Positions 33,190 through 41,108 of a stretch of 64,000 bases of DNA are shown here, in pieces. Below the pieces are notes generated by a model. That model had not been told where the DNA came from. It saw nothing but the letters and a program-made list of their open reading frames with translations, and did not search any database. Numbering within the stretch: the first letter of the stretch is position 1; the number at the start of each line of letters is the position of its first letter. The stretch is taken from the NCBI GenBank assembly GCA_021325135.1, contig JAJPHT010000007.1, positions 33,776-97,775 of the forward strand, read 5' to 3'. Source of the stretch: Pseudomonadota bacterium. Lineage in GTDB: Archaea; Thermoplasmatota; SW-10-69-26; JACQPN01; JAJPHT01. The position numbers were made by a program, and so were the translations under genes.

Positions 33190-33639
33190 ATGATTCGCCC
33201 CGCAGTTCTCTTCGCCGCCATGCTGGCGTTGGTCGCGCCCAGCGCCAACGGCCTGGGCGCCCAGCCCTACGCCCCCACGGCGGTCTCGGCCGCCCTCGCG
33301 CAGAACGGCGCCGAGTTCGTCGCCTGGGCGCCCGGCTCTGCCCTGCCCGACTCTTTCAACGTGTACGGTATCGCGCAGAACGGCGCCCTGACCCTCCTCT
33401 TGACAGGCGTGGAGCAGCCCTCGGCCGCCGTGCCCCCGGGTTTCTTCACCTACGGCGTGGCCGGCGTGAAGGGGGGCGTGGAAAGTCAGGTCGTGCTCCC
33501 GACGGACGCCTGCATCCATATCAATACCGACCCGCCCGGCGCCGGAATCACGGACTGCCCGAAGTCTGCCGAAGGCAAGACCCGCCTGGGCACAATGCTC
33601 CCCCTTCCGTCAGGGCTTACGCCGCGGACTCCAGCGTGA
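33190..33639 (+). CDS. Small secreted Fn3-like protein, 3' end merging into repeats
   Basis: This 149-residue protein has a signal peptide (MIRPAVLFAAMLALVAPSANG). The domain that follows resembles a single fibronectin type III/Ig-like fold (PTAVSAALAQNGAEFVAW... FNVYGIAQNGALTLLLTGVEQPSAAV... FTYGVAGVKGGVES). Two late cysteines could pair (ACIHI, ITDCP). AATATGCTTATC lies about 35 bases before the ATG and should be the promoter. The last dozen residues (PLPSGLTPRTPA) are coded by a GGGCTTACGCCGCGGACTCC-type repeat, so the original C-terminus may have been replaced. Confidence 0.6.
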   Translation: MIRPAVLFAAMLALVAPSANGLGAQPYAPTAVSAALAQNGAEFVAWAPGSALPDSFNVYGIAQNGALTLLLTGVEQPSAAVPPGFFTYGVAGVKGGVESQVVLPTDACIHINTDPPGAGITDCPKSAEGKTRLGTMLPLPSGLTPRTPA

Positions 33640-34846
33640 CGCCGAGGGCGCTGCCCCCGGACCCCTGACCAGATGCAGGCCGAGTGGCAGGCGGCGCGCG
33701 AGGCCTATTGGCCTTGAGTCTCGTCGTGGGCACCCAAAGACAGGGCGAGTGCGTCTAGTCCCCCTCTCGACCGTTCCACGTGCGTCCAAGTCGAGAGGAC
33801 TCCGGGCCCGACGACGGACGAGCCGACCCCGAGCGGGGCTCTGCCCAGCACCCCGCCGGGGCTCACGCCCCGGACCCCACCACGATGGCGAGGGGCGCTG
33901 CCCCTCGCGCTCCCCGCCCAGGCGCTGCCGCCCTGGGAACCCGGCGGAGTCAACCCTCTGTCAGGCCGGCGAGGCCCGATGGGAGATGGGCCGGCGGAGG
34001 GAGGCCCGCCCTCCTCCACACGACGCCCGCCCCACTCAACGAGGCCGCGCAGGCAGAGGGGGGCGCGCTTGGTGGGGCCCAGAGCGGGGCTCCCGTCCTC
34101 GGACCCGGGGCCGGAACCGGAGGGGGAGGAGCCCGCGAGGCGGCTCCCCCTTCGGGGTGGGAGTCCAGCGGGGGCGGAGCCCCCGCGGGTGCGAGGAGAC
34201 GACCGGGGGCAAGGGAGAGGACGGGGGAAGGGACCTGCCCCCGAAGAAGGGCGGCATTCACGCGCACCGCGCGCACGCGCGCCGCGCACGCGCACGCGAG
34301 AAGCACGCGGAGCCGCCCGAAGCGGGGGCAGGAGCCCCCGCACCCCCACCGCCAGGAGGCGGAGCCTCCCGAACCCTCCACCACGCAGGGACCGGAGGCC
34401 CCCGCTCTCCCCCACCACTCAGGGGGAGGGCGCTCGGCGCCCCTCCCCTCCGACCCCCCCCCCGCCCCCGTTTTCTCTGCAAGGGTCCCAGCCGGGCGCG
34501 GATTGGCAGGGCGACCGCGCGGGGAACGGCCCGAGCCACACGAGAATGCCAAGATCTCCACGAGGAAAACGGCGGGTCGATGGAATTATCTAGGCAGGAA
34601 GCATACGGGGGGATAGCACGGGGCAACTCCCCGGCACTAGTGCCTTTTCCCGGCTCCGGGGGCGCAGCCCCCTGACGTCGTCTCGTCGTTCGGCCGCGCC
34701 GCAGCGCGGCCAAAATGGGGGGTTTCAGGGGAGCTCGCCCCCTGACGTGAAGGAGAAGTCCAGCAGACGACCGAGACGTCAGGGGGCTGCGCCCCCCGAA
34801 CCCCCCGCGGGTAGCGGCGCTGCGGCGCCGCCGAACGATGGGGGCC
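33640..34846. repeat. Repeat-dense gene-free region before orc1
   Basis: About 1.2 kb without a supportable gene. It is crowded with short variants of a GGGGCT-x-CGCCCC-GGACCCC hairpin unit (for example near 33841-33880, 33893-33920, 34165-34185, 34365-34385). An alternating CG/CA tract that could adopt Z-form lies at about 34258-34304, and a 151-base terminal-inverted-repeat element at 34687-34837. The frames open on both strands have Pro/Gly/Arg-dominated composition and are not believed. Confidence 0.6.
34687..34837. mobile_element. 151-bp element with long terminal inverted repeats (MITE/REP-like), copy A
   Basis: The ends are inverted repeats of about 48 bases: the left begins CGTTCGGCCGCGCCGCAGCG and the right, reversed, CGTTCGGCGGCGCCGCAGCG, each followed by GGGGGGTT. 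Inside are two G/C hairpins flanking a less regular centre with CCAGCAGACG. A second copy lies at 47347-47462 with about 85% identity. Both sit immediately downstream of genes. No transposase is encoded. It ends 10 bases from the stop of orc1. Confidence 0.65.
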
Positions 34847-36070
34847 TCAGAACAAACGGGCCTGCTTCTTCGGCGAGAACCCCACGATGGGCTCCAGGAC
34901 GGGGTCCTCGCGGAGCACCGCCTTGGTCTCGTCCAGGGGCACGCTCATCTGGATCTCCTTGGTGCGGCCGTAGCGCCCCTTGGAGATGACGCGCGCCTGG
35001 AGGATGCCCAGCATGTCCAGCTCCGAGATGAGGTCCGTCACGCGGCGCTGCGTGAGCACGTCCATGTGGGCGGCTTGGCAGAGCTCCCGGTAGGTGTCGT
35101 AGACCTCGCCGGTGGTGAGCCCCTTCGTGCCGTCCTCCTCTCCGAGGATGGTGGCGAGGAGCACGAGCTTGCTCTGCGTGGGCAGCGTGCGCACGACCTC
35201 GGTGACGCGGTCCAGCTCGATCTTGTTCTGCGCCTTGCGGACGTACTTCTCCGAGATGGTCTTCTGGCCCTCGCGCTCCGCCAGCTCGGCGGCGACGCGC
35301 AGCAGGTCCAGCGCGCGGCGGGCGTCGCCGTGCTCCTGGGCCGCCAGCGCGGCGCACAGGGGGATGACGCTGGCCTCCAGCGAGTCCTCCTTGAACGCGA
35401 CGGCGGCGCGCTGGCGCAGGATGTCCTGCAGCTGCACGGCGTCGTAGGGCGGGAAGATCACTTCCTCCTCGCCCAGGCTGCTCTTCACGCGCGGGTCGAG
35501 GAACTCGGTGAACTTCAGGTCGTTCGAGATGCCGATGACGCTGACCTTGGCGCGCTTCAGGTCGTCGTTGATGCGGCTCAGGTTGTAGAGCACGTCGTCG
35601 CCGGCCTTGAACACCAGCTTGTCGATCTCGTCGAGGACGATGATGCAGGCGCCGTCCTTCTCGTCGATCTTCTTCTTCAGCTTGTCATAGACTTCGTCGG
35701 TGGGCCAGCCCGTGAAGGGGATGCGGTCGTTCCAGTCCTCGATGAAGTGGTTGGCGATGTGCGTCAGCACGCGGTACTGCGTGTCGACCAGCTCGCAGTT
35801 GATGTAGATGAAGAAGACCGCGCGGTCCTTCTCCTGGCCCGTGCGCTGGAGCTCCTTGCCCACGAAGCGCGTCACGGCGGTCTTCCCGGTGCCCGTCTTG
35901 CCGTAGATGAACACGTTGCTGGGCGTCTCGCCGCGCAGCGCCGCGACCAGGATGGTCGCCAGCTGGTTGATCTGCGCCTGGCGGTGAGGCAGCTCTTCCG
36001 GCGTGTAGCTCGGGCGGAGCACCTCCTTGTTCCTGAACATTGGCTCCGATCGGAGCAGCGAATCGAACAA
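34847..36070 (-). CDS. orc1: Orc1/Cdc6 replication initiator
   Basis: Orc1/Cdc6 binds origin recognition boxes and helps load the MCM helicase. The 407-residue protein has the archaeal N-terminal FRNKEVLRPSYTPEELPHR, Walker A GKTGTGKT (57-64), Walker B IIVLDEID (143-150), a sensor 1 region (VIGISNDLKFTEFLDPRVKSSL), sensor 2 (GDARRALDLLRVA) and a C-terminal winged helix (LTTGEVYDTYRELCQAAHMDVLTQRRVTDLISELDMLGI). The TTG at 36070 or the ATG at 36040 may be the start. The adjacent region 36071-36480 has origin-like repeats. The gene ends 10 bases from a repeat element. Confidence 0.93.
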   Translation of the reverse strand: MFDSLLRSEPMFRNKEVLRPSYTPEELPHRQAQINQLATILVAALRGETPSNVFIYGKTGTGKTAVTRFVGKELQRTGQEKDRAVFFIYINCELVDTQYRVLTHIANHFIEDWNDRIPFTGWPTDEVYDKLKKKIDEKDGACIIVLDEIDKLVFKAGDDVLYNLSRINDDLKRAKVSVIGISNDLKFTEFLDPRVKSSLGEEEVIFPPYDAVQLQDILRQRAAVAFKEDSLEASVIPLCAALAAQEHGDARRALDLLRVAAELAEREGQKTISEKYVRKAQNKIELDRVTEVVRTLPTQSKLVLLATILGEEDGTKGLTTGEVYDTYRELCQAAHMDVLTQRRVTDLISELDMLGILQARVISKGRYGRTKEIQMSVPLDETKAVLREDPVLEPIVGFSPKKQARLF

Positions 36071-36480
36071 CCCATCCCTTGTCGTAGTCGGTCCCTCCAG
36101 TCTCCATCCCGCTCAGCGGGGCATCCCATCCGCGCAGAGCGTCCGCTCGGCGACAGAATGCAAGAAGCGGGCACGCACCCCGCGGACCCCGTCCGCGGTT
36201 CCTCCCCCAGGAGGCACGCAACCGTTTCAGTGGTTGCACCAGTACCACAGGGTCATGTAAATAGATTTCGAGCTTCCACGGAGAATGCGGTTTTCCCCGA
36301 GAAAATTCGAGCCCGACCCCCCCATTTCCACTCGACGCTCCGAGTAGGCCGCGCCGGAACGTGACAGGTACGCCTCGCGCGGCGAGAATGCGCGCGCCGC
36401 CGCTCGCCTGCGCACACGCTTTGCCCATTTCCACAGCAACCGCGCTTCCCGGTTGCGAGTACGTTCGGGGCGCATCGCGC
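36071..36480. other. oriC: Putative replication origin (oriC) with ORB-like boxes
   Basis: The 410-base gap between orc1 and the signal peptidase gene is gene-free. CCCATTTCCAC occurs twice exactly (36321-36331, 36424-36434); the first is extended by a C-run, so the reverse strand reads GTGGAAATGGGGGGG, close to the GTGGAAA-plus-G-string plan of archaeal origin recognition boxes. CTTCCACGG (36272-36280) and CCACTGAAACGG (reverse strand, within 36220-36234) are weaker matches. Two GCAACC/GGTTGC inverted repeats flank the core (36218-36237, 36436-36456). An 8-bp hairpin CCGCGGAC/GTCCGCGG is at 36180-36198, and the only A/T-rich tract (ATGTAAATAGATTTCG) lies at about 36255. Confidence 0.7.
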
Positions 36481-37506
36481 TCAGGGCCGCGGCGCGGTGG
36501 CGCGCGCCGCCTCCTCGGCCGCCTTCGCGGCCTTGCGGCGCTCCTTCGCGCGCTGCCTGCGGGCCCGCTCCTCGTTGCGGGCGAGCCGGGCCGCCGCCCG
36601 CGACTCGCGCCCGTCGCGCCAGAGGCGGATCGTGTCCAGCGCGAAGGGGACCGCGATGACGACGCCCAGCGTGGCGAAGAAGCACGTCCACAGCTCCAGC
36701 GGCGCGAAGGCGTTCCCCACGCGGTAGTAGCCCGGGACGTCGGGGTTCGTGGCGCCCACCTGGAGCGCGAGCTTGGCGAGGCCCATCCAGGGCACCTCGC
36801 CGTAGGCCTTGGCGTCCACCCACGAAGGGTCGACGATGCGCGAGATGCCGATCGCCTGGTCGGGCGCGGGGTTCGTGAACGCGTTGTCCCCCTTGGTGAT
36901 GAAGCCCGAGTAGGCGGGGCGGTAGCCGTCCGTGGGCGTGAAGCCGAAGCGCTCGTCGAAGCCCAGGTCGGGGAGGTAGACGCCCGTGTCGCCGAAGACG
37001 CGCACCTGGTGGTCGATCCACTTGACGCGGTACTGCGTCGAGCCGTTGGGCAGGCGCACGACGTCGATCCAGGTGATGGCGCGGTGGACGATGGTGGTGT
37101 TGCCGCGATCGCCATCCTGCGCGTAGGCGATGACGTCCCCCGGCCGCCCGTAGTGGCTGGGCCCGCCGTCGACCCAAAGCTGCACGTCGGATGCGGAATG
37201 CACCGAGCGGACGAACACGATGTCGCCCACGTCGACGGTCCCCAGCCGGCCGTAGGGCGACTCGTGGGGCGCGTCGTGCATCATGGACTCGGACTCGATG
37301 ACGAGGAAGGGGGGCCACGTGCCGCCGGCGGCGGCCGCGAGCGCGCCCACGACGAGGACGACGAGGAGGAGCGCGCCCACCACGTCGCGCAGCAGCCGGA
37401 AGCGCGAGCCGGCGCGGCGCACGCGGCGCCACGCGCGGAGGGCCAGCGGCGCTCCCCCTGGCGCGTCGCGGTGGGCTTCCTTGCGCTGGCGCAGCCGGAG
37501 GCGCAT
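36481..37506 (-). CDS. Signal peptidase I (archaeal/Sec11-type)
   Basis: This membrane serine protease removes signal peptides after Sec export. The 341-residue protein has an N-terminal cytoplasmic basic tail, TM1 (about 42-62) and the catalytic Ser74 in VIESESMM. His141 in TIVHRAI takes the place of the bacterial Lys, and Asp207 lies in FITKGDN: the archaeal/eukaryotic Ser-His-Asp type. A long insertion separates the motifs. A second TM lies near 275-295, followed by a 45-residue Arg/Lys/Ala helix. A clear TATA-like TTAATATA lies about 28 bases before the ATG, so the mRNA is probably leaderless. An orc1-signal peptidase neighbourhood is also seen at haloarchaeal origins. Confidence 0.9.
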   Translation of the reverse strand: MRLRLRQRKEAHRDAPGGAPLALRAWRRVRRAGSRFRLLRDVVGALLLVVLVVGALAAAAGGTWPPFLVIESESMMHDAPHESPYGRLGTVDVGDIVFVRSVHSASDVQLWVDGGPSHYGRPGDVIAYAQDGDRGNTTIVHRAITWIDVVRLPNGSTQYRVKWIDHQVRVFGDTGVYLPDLGFDERFGFTPTDGYRPAYSGFITKGDNAFTNPAPDQAIGISRIVDPSWVDAKAYGEVPWMGLAKLALQVGATNPDVPGYYRVGNAFAPLELWTCFFATLGVVIAVPFALDTIRLWRDGRESRAAARLARNEERARRQRAKERRKAAKAAEEAARATAPRP

Positions 37507-37530
37507 GCTGGCTCGCGCCTCGCCAGGAGG

Positions 37531-37537
37531 TATATTA
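37531..37537 (-). promoter_or_regulatory. TATA box of the signal peptidase gene
   Basis: TTAATATA on the minus strand, centred about 28 bases before the ATG at 37506. It is one of the best TATA matches in the window and implies transcription starting at or next to the start codon. Confidence 0.6.
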
Positions 37538-37563
37538 ACGGTTCTTGAACGGGGCTGGACCGT

Positions 37564-38358
37564 CTAGGCGCGTTGCCCTTGCCGCGAGAGCGCCTGCTCC
37601 AGCGTCATCTCGCCCAGCGCGACGCCCAGGGCGAGGTCGCGCCCGATGGTGAAGCGTCCCCGGCTCGCCAGCCGGCTCTTGCGCTGGATGTCGCGAAGCT
37701 CGCCCGCGGTGGGGACGACGGGGCCCACGCTGGCGGGGTCGATGGCGGCGCCAGGCGTGAGCGCAATGTTGGTGGCCGCCGCGGTGTCGCGCTCCGCGCT
37801 GCCGTGATAGCCCGAGGGGGGTGTCGAGCGCGTCTCGTCGACGAGCTCCATGGCGGCCTCCAAGCCGATGAGCGCGCGCAGGATGCGGTCGCGGTGCGTG
37901 GGCGCGCCGTTGCCGATGCGCACGAGGAAGCGGCCCGCGGGGCACTCCGAGAGCGCGGACTCGACGGCGGGGCGCACGGCCTCGGGGCTCGCGGCGTGGA
38001 TGAGCCGCACGACCTTGCCGTCCGCGAGCACCGCGACGCCGGGGCGCTCGCCCGGGTCGACGCCGATCACGCACTGGCGGAACGCCTCGTGCCCTTCCAG
38101 CAGCCGCAGCGCCTCCTCCACCGAGGACTCGGGCGTCGTGTAGACGACGACGCGGCCGTGCGTGACGCGGGGCGCCTCGGCGGCGGTCGTGAGGACGACC
38201 GCGACGTGCAGGGGGATCTCGTCGTCGGCGTCCAGGGGGATGAACGGGACGCCGCGGCTCCGGAGGGCCTGGACGAGATCGTAGTACACCGAGAAGTCCG
38301 ACGTCTGGACGCCGAGGCTCTTCAAAGGCTTCGTCAGGATTTCTGCATGGATTCCCAT
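37564..38358 (-). CDS. Conserved protein with RNase H-like (RuvC/YqgF-type) domain
   Basis: This 264-residue protein has an N-terminal region (about 1-95) resembling a PIN-like or Rossmann-type fold (VYYDLVQALRSRGVPFIPLDADDEIP... VVVYTTPESSVEEALRLLEG). CVIGVDPGERPGVAVLADGKVV follows, the first beta hairpin of an RNase H-fold nuclease with its catalytic Asp, then a RFLVRIGNGAPTHRDRIL strand and a MELVDE acidic pair. The C-terminal 70 residues are helical (TAGELRDIQRKSRL). It precedes the signal peptidase gene on the same strand (gap 57). A role in DNA or RNA processing near the origin is inferred only. Confidence 0.65.
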   Translation of the reverse strand: MGIHAEILTKPLKSLGVQTSDFSVYYDLVQALRSRGVPFIPLDADDEIPLHVAVVLTTAAEAPRVTHGRVVVYTTPESSVEEALRLLEGHEAFRQCVIGVDPGERPGVAVLADGKVVRLIHAASPEAVRPAVESALSECPAGRFLVRIGNGAPTHRDRILRALIGLEAAMELVDETRSTPPSGYHGSAERDTAAATNIALTPGAAIDPASVGPVVPTAGELRDIQRKSRLASRGRFTIGRDLALGVALGEMTLEQALSRQGQRA

Positions 38359-38485
38359 GAAGCTTCCCCCTGGATGGACGAATTGGACGGCCTGGCGGCG
38401 TGGGGGCTGCCTGCGGGCGTCGCCGCGCGCCGTTTCGGTGGCCTTATGAGACCCCCCATCGAGTCCCGTCCGGGATGCACTAGGT

Positions 38486-40426
38486 ATGGCGCCTTTCCTC
38501 CGCGACGAGGGGCCGCCGGTGTCGCAGCAGACGATCCAGCGTGCCCGAGAATCGCTTCCCCTTGAGTTCGGCAACCAGATCGTCAACGAGACCGGGCGCG
38601 AGGTCCTTCTCGTCCGCGTGCCGAAGGCGAAGCCCGACTACCTCCACGACCTTGGCGACGTGGCGTTCTACGTCAGCCTCGACACGATCAAGGCCACGAA
38701 GGACGTCCTCCTCATCGGCCACGAGAAGACGGCCCGCCTGGAGCCGCAGCAGCTTCGCGACTACATCCGCGCCCAGCAGCGCGAGGACGTGGGCGTCGTG
38801 GACGGCATCCGCCGCGGCGTGGACCGCCAGTACGGCTTCGCCACGGTCCAGTCGCCCAGCAACCACCTGCACGTCGCGCTGGCGATGCGCATTCCCCGCG
38901 AGAGCGTCGCGGAGATCTCGCCCGAGGACGTGAACGCCCTCCGCGCGGTCCTCAGCAACGCGAAGAAGGCCGTCGACGGCTGCCAGTACGCGTACATCGT
39001 GGCCAACCGCGACCACGAGCGCCTGGGCCGCCGCGTCCTCCTCGATCTCCTGGGCCTCGCGCAGCAGGCCGCGCCCCCCGCGGCCCCCGCGCCCGAGCCC
39101 GCTCCTGCCCCCGTAGCGCCCGCGGCTCCTGTCGCGTTCCCCCGCGGGCCCAGCAATGCGCCCCCCGCCGCGGCGGCTCCAGCCCCCGTGATGAGCGGCC
39201 CCTTCGCGTCGCTCGCCCAGGCGGCCCCCGCGCCGGCCCCGGTCGCGCCCGCGCCCCCTCCAGCGCCCGTCGCCGCGGCGCCCGCAGAGCCCCCGGCTCC
39301 CGCGGCCCCTCCGCAGAAGGAGGTCCACGAGGAGTACGAGATCGTCTCCAAGCCCAAGGCGCCCGCCGCGCCGAAGCCGGCGCCCGCGCCCCTCGCGCTC
39401 TCCGCGGACCCCGCCGCCTCGCACGAGACGCACGACGAGTACGAGATCGTGAGCAAGCCGAAGCCGGCCGAGCCCGCCCCCGCGGCCGCCGTGCCCGAGG
39501 CGGAGCACCACGACCCCGAGAAGAAGGTCATCCACGCCAGCGAGGAGTTCGAGGTATTCACGTCGAAGCCCAAGCCGCGCGAGAAGCCCCCCATCACGCC
39601 CCCGGGCCAGGGCGGCTTCGCGGCCGCGTTCGACATGGCCGCCGCCGGCGCGCCCAAGAAGAGCAAGGAGTACAGTATCATGGACGGCGGCTCCTCGCGG
39701 CCGCCCCAATCGCTGGGCAAGCTCCCTGCGCCCGCCGCCGCGCAGCCGGCCGCGCCCCCCACGGGCTTCGCCGCCGCGATCCAGGCCGCCGCCCACGCGC
39801 AGGCGCCCCCGATGCCCTCCAGCGCGCAGAGCGCCACCGCGCACCCGCAGGCGTTCCACGGCTCGCCCACGGCGGCCGCGCCCGGCGCGGTCGTGAACCT
39901 GGCGGCGCTGGGCATCCCCGCCCCCGCGCCCCACGCGGCCGAGCCCGTCGCGGCCCCCGCGGTGGCGCCTCCGGCGATCCAGCTTCCGCACCTCTCGCAC
40001 GCCGCAGTGCAGGCGACGCCTCCGCCCGCGGCGCCCGACGACCCGCGCGCCATCGCGCCGCGCTCGGTGCCCGCCCCCGCGGCGGACTCCGGCGCGGTGG
40101 TCGTGGCCGCGGTCGCGCCCGCTCCCGAGGCCCTCCTCGCGCAGCGCTTCAAGGAGTGCGGCTACGAGGTCGTCGAGGGGCTCAAGGCGCAGGGCCACCA
40201 GTTCGCCTTCGCCGCGCACAAGCCCGGCGGCCGCCGCGTGCTGGTGAAGCGCGCGGCCACCTTCGCGGTGGAGGACGCGGCCGCGCTCTCGCAGCTGGTC
40301 ACGGCGCTGGGCGCGGACGTCGCGCTCGTCGTCGCGGACCGGCCCGCGGCGGGCGTGCGCCTCGCGACGTGGGGCACGCGCATCGAGGTCGTGTCGCCCG
40401 ATGCCGTCTCCGGCATGACGTTCTGA
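38486..40426 (+). CDS. Long Pro/Ala-linker protein with restriction-endonuclease-like C-terminus
   Basis: This 646-residue protein has three parts. The conserved N-terminal region (1-195) contains ESLPLEFGNQIVNETGREVLLVRVPKAKPDYLHDLGDVAFYVSL and a YGFATVQSPSNHLHVALAM stretch. A disordered Pro/Ala linker (about 195-545) carries three copies of a short motif [DE]-E-[YF]-E-[IV]-x(0,3)-S-K-P-K. The C-terminal domain (about 550-646; AQRFKECGYEVVEG... GGRRVLVKRAATFAVEDAAAL... ADVALVVADRPAAGVRL) resembles a PD-(D/E)xK nuclease fold, with catalytic residues not clearly kept. The motif copies look like docking sites for a partner. The function is unknown. Confidence 0.7.
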   Translation: MAPFLRDEGPPVSQQTIQRARESLPLEFGNQIVNETGREVLLVRVPKAKPDYLHDLGDVAFYVSLDTIKATKDVLLIGHEKTARLEPQQLRDYIRAQQREDVGVVDGIRRGVDRQYGFATVQSPSNHLHVALAMRIPRESVAEISPEDVNALRAVLSNAKKAVDGCQYAYIVANRDHERLGRRVLLDLLGLAQQAAPPAAPAPEPAPAPVAPAAPVAFPRGPSNAPPAAAAPAPVMSGPFASLAQAAPAPAPVAPAPPPAPVAAAPAEPPAPAAPPQKEVHEEYEIVSKPKAPAAPKPAPAPLALSADPAASHETHDEYEIVSKPKPAEPAPAAAVPEAEHHDPEKKVIHASEEFEVFTSKPKPREKPPITPPGQGGFAAAFDMAAAGAPKKSKEYSIMDGGSSRPPQSLGKLPAPAAAQPAAPPTGFAAAIQAAAHAQAPPMPSSAQSATAHPQAFHGSPTAAAPGAVVNLAALGIPAPAPHAAEPVAAPAVAPPAIQLPHLSHAAVQATPPPAAPDDPRAIAPRSVPAPAADSGAVVVAAVAPAPEALLAQRFKECGYEVVEGLKAQGHQFAFAAHKPGGRRVLVKRAATFAVEDAAALSQLVTALGADVALVVADRPAAGVRLATWGTRIEVVSPDAVSGMTF

Positions 40427-40463
40427 GCGCAAGCCCTTTCCACGCCCGGCCGATCCTCCGGGC

Positions 40464-41105
40464 ATGGACCCCGATCTCCTCCCGCCCGAGGCCAGCCGCT
40501 ACCTCGACTCGCTGCTCCCCAGGGCCTCGCCGGTCATGGCGCGCCTGCACCGCGAGGCCCAGGCCGAGGGCCAGCCCGCCGTCAACCCGCAGACGGGCGC
40601 CCTGCTGCGCGTGCTCGCCGCCGCGACGGGCGGCCGCCGCGTGCTGGAGGTGGGCACGAACCTCGGCTACGGCGCGCTCTGGCTCCTCAGCGGCATGCCC
40701 GACTCGGGGCACTTGGACACCATCGAGATCGACCCCGAGATGGTGCGCCGCGCGCGGGCCAGCTTCCAGGAGGCGGGCGTCGCGAAGCGCGTCACCGTCC
40801 ACGAGGGCGCGGCGCTCGACGTGTTGCCGCGCCTCGCGCCCGGCTACGACCTGGTCTTCCTCGACTGCGTGAAGGAGGAGTACCCGCGATATCTCGACCA
40901 CGCGCGCCGCCTGCTGCGCCCCGGCGGCGTCGTCGCGGCGGACAACCTCCTCTGGCACGGCCACGCGTGGGACCCCCGCGACAAGGACGCGAGCACGCTG
41001 GCGCTGCGCGCCTACGCGGCCGCCGCGCGCGACGACCCGAAGCTCGTCTCGACGGTGGTGCCCACGGGGGACGGGCTGGGAATCAGCGTGCTGCGGGGCG
41101 CGTGA
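40464..41105 (+). CDS. SAM-dependent O-methyltransferase (family 3)
   Basis: This 213-residue class I methyltransferase has SAM-binding motif I VLEVGTNLGYGALWL, the acidic loop IEIDPEMVRRA, motif YDLVFLDCVKEEYPRYLDHA (metal/substrate Asp) and GGVVAADNLLWHG, as in catechol O-methyltransferase-like family 3 enzymes. The N-terminal helix AQAEGQPAVNPQTGALLRVL is the usual substrate-side lid. The ATG is 37 bases after the long linker protein; co-transcription is possible. The acceptor (a catechol-like compound or other hydroxylated metabolite) is not evident. Confidence 0.88.
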   Translation: MDPDLLPPEASRYLDSLLPRASPVMARLHREAQAEGQPAVNPQTGALLRVLAAATGGRRVLEVGTNLGYGALWLLSGMPDSGHLDTIEIDPEMVRRARASFQEAGVAKRVTVHEGAALDVLPRLAPGYDLVFLDCVKEEYPRYLDHARRLLRPGGVVAADNLLWHGHAWDPRDKDASTLALRAYAAAARDDPKLVSTVVPTGDGLGISVLRGA

Positions 41106-41108
41106 GGC

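Noticed and set aside
33950..34561. 203-codon leftward frame and its rightward counterparts in the repeat region
   Set aside because: Pro/Gly/Arg repeats produced by the GGGGCT/CGCCCC units; no conserved motif.
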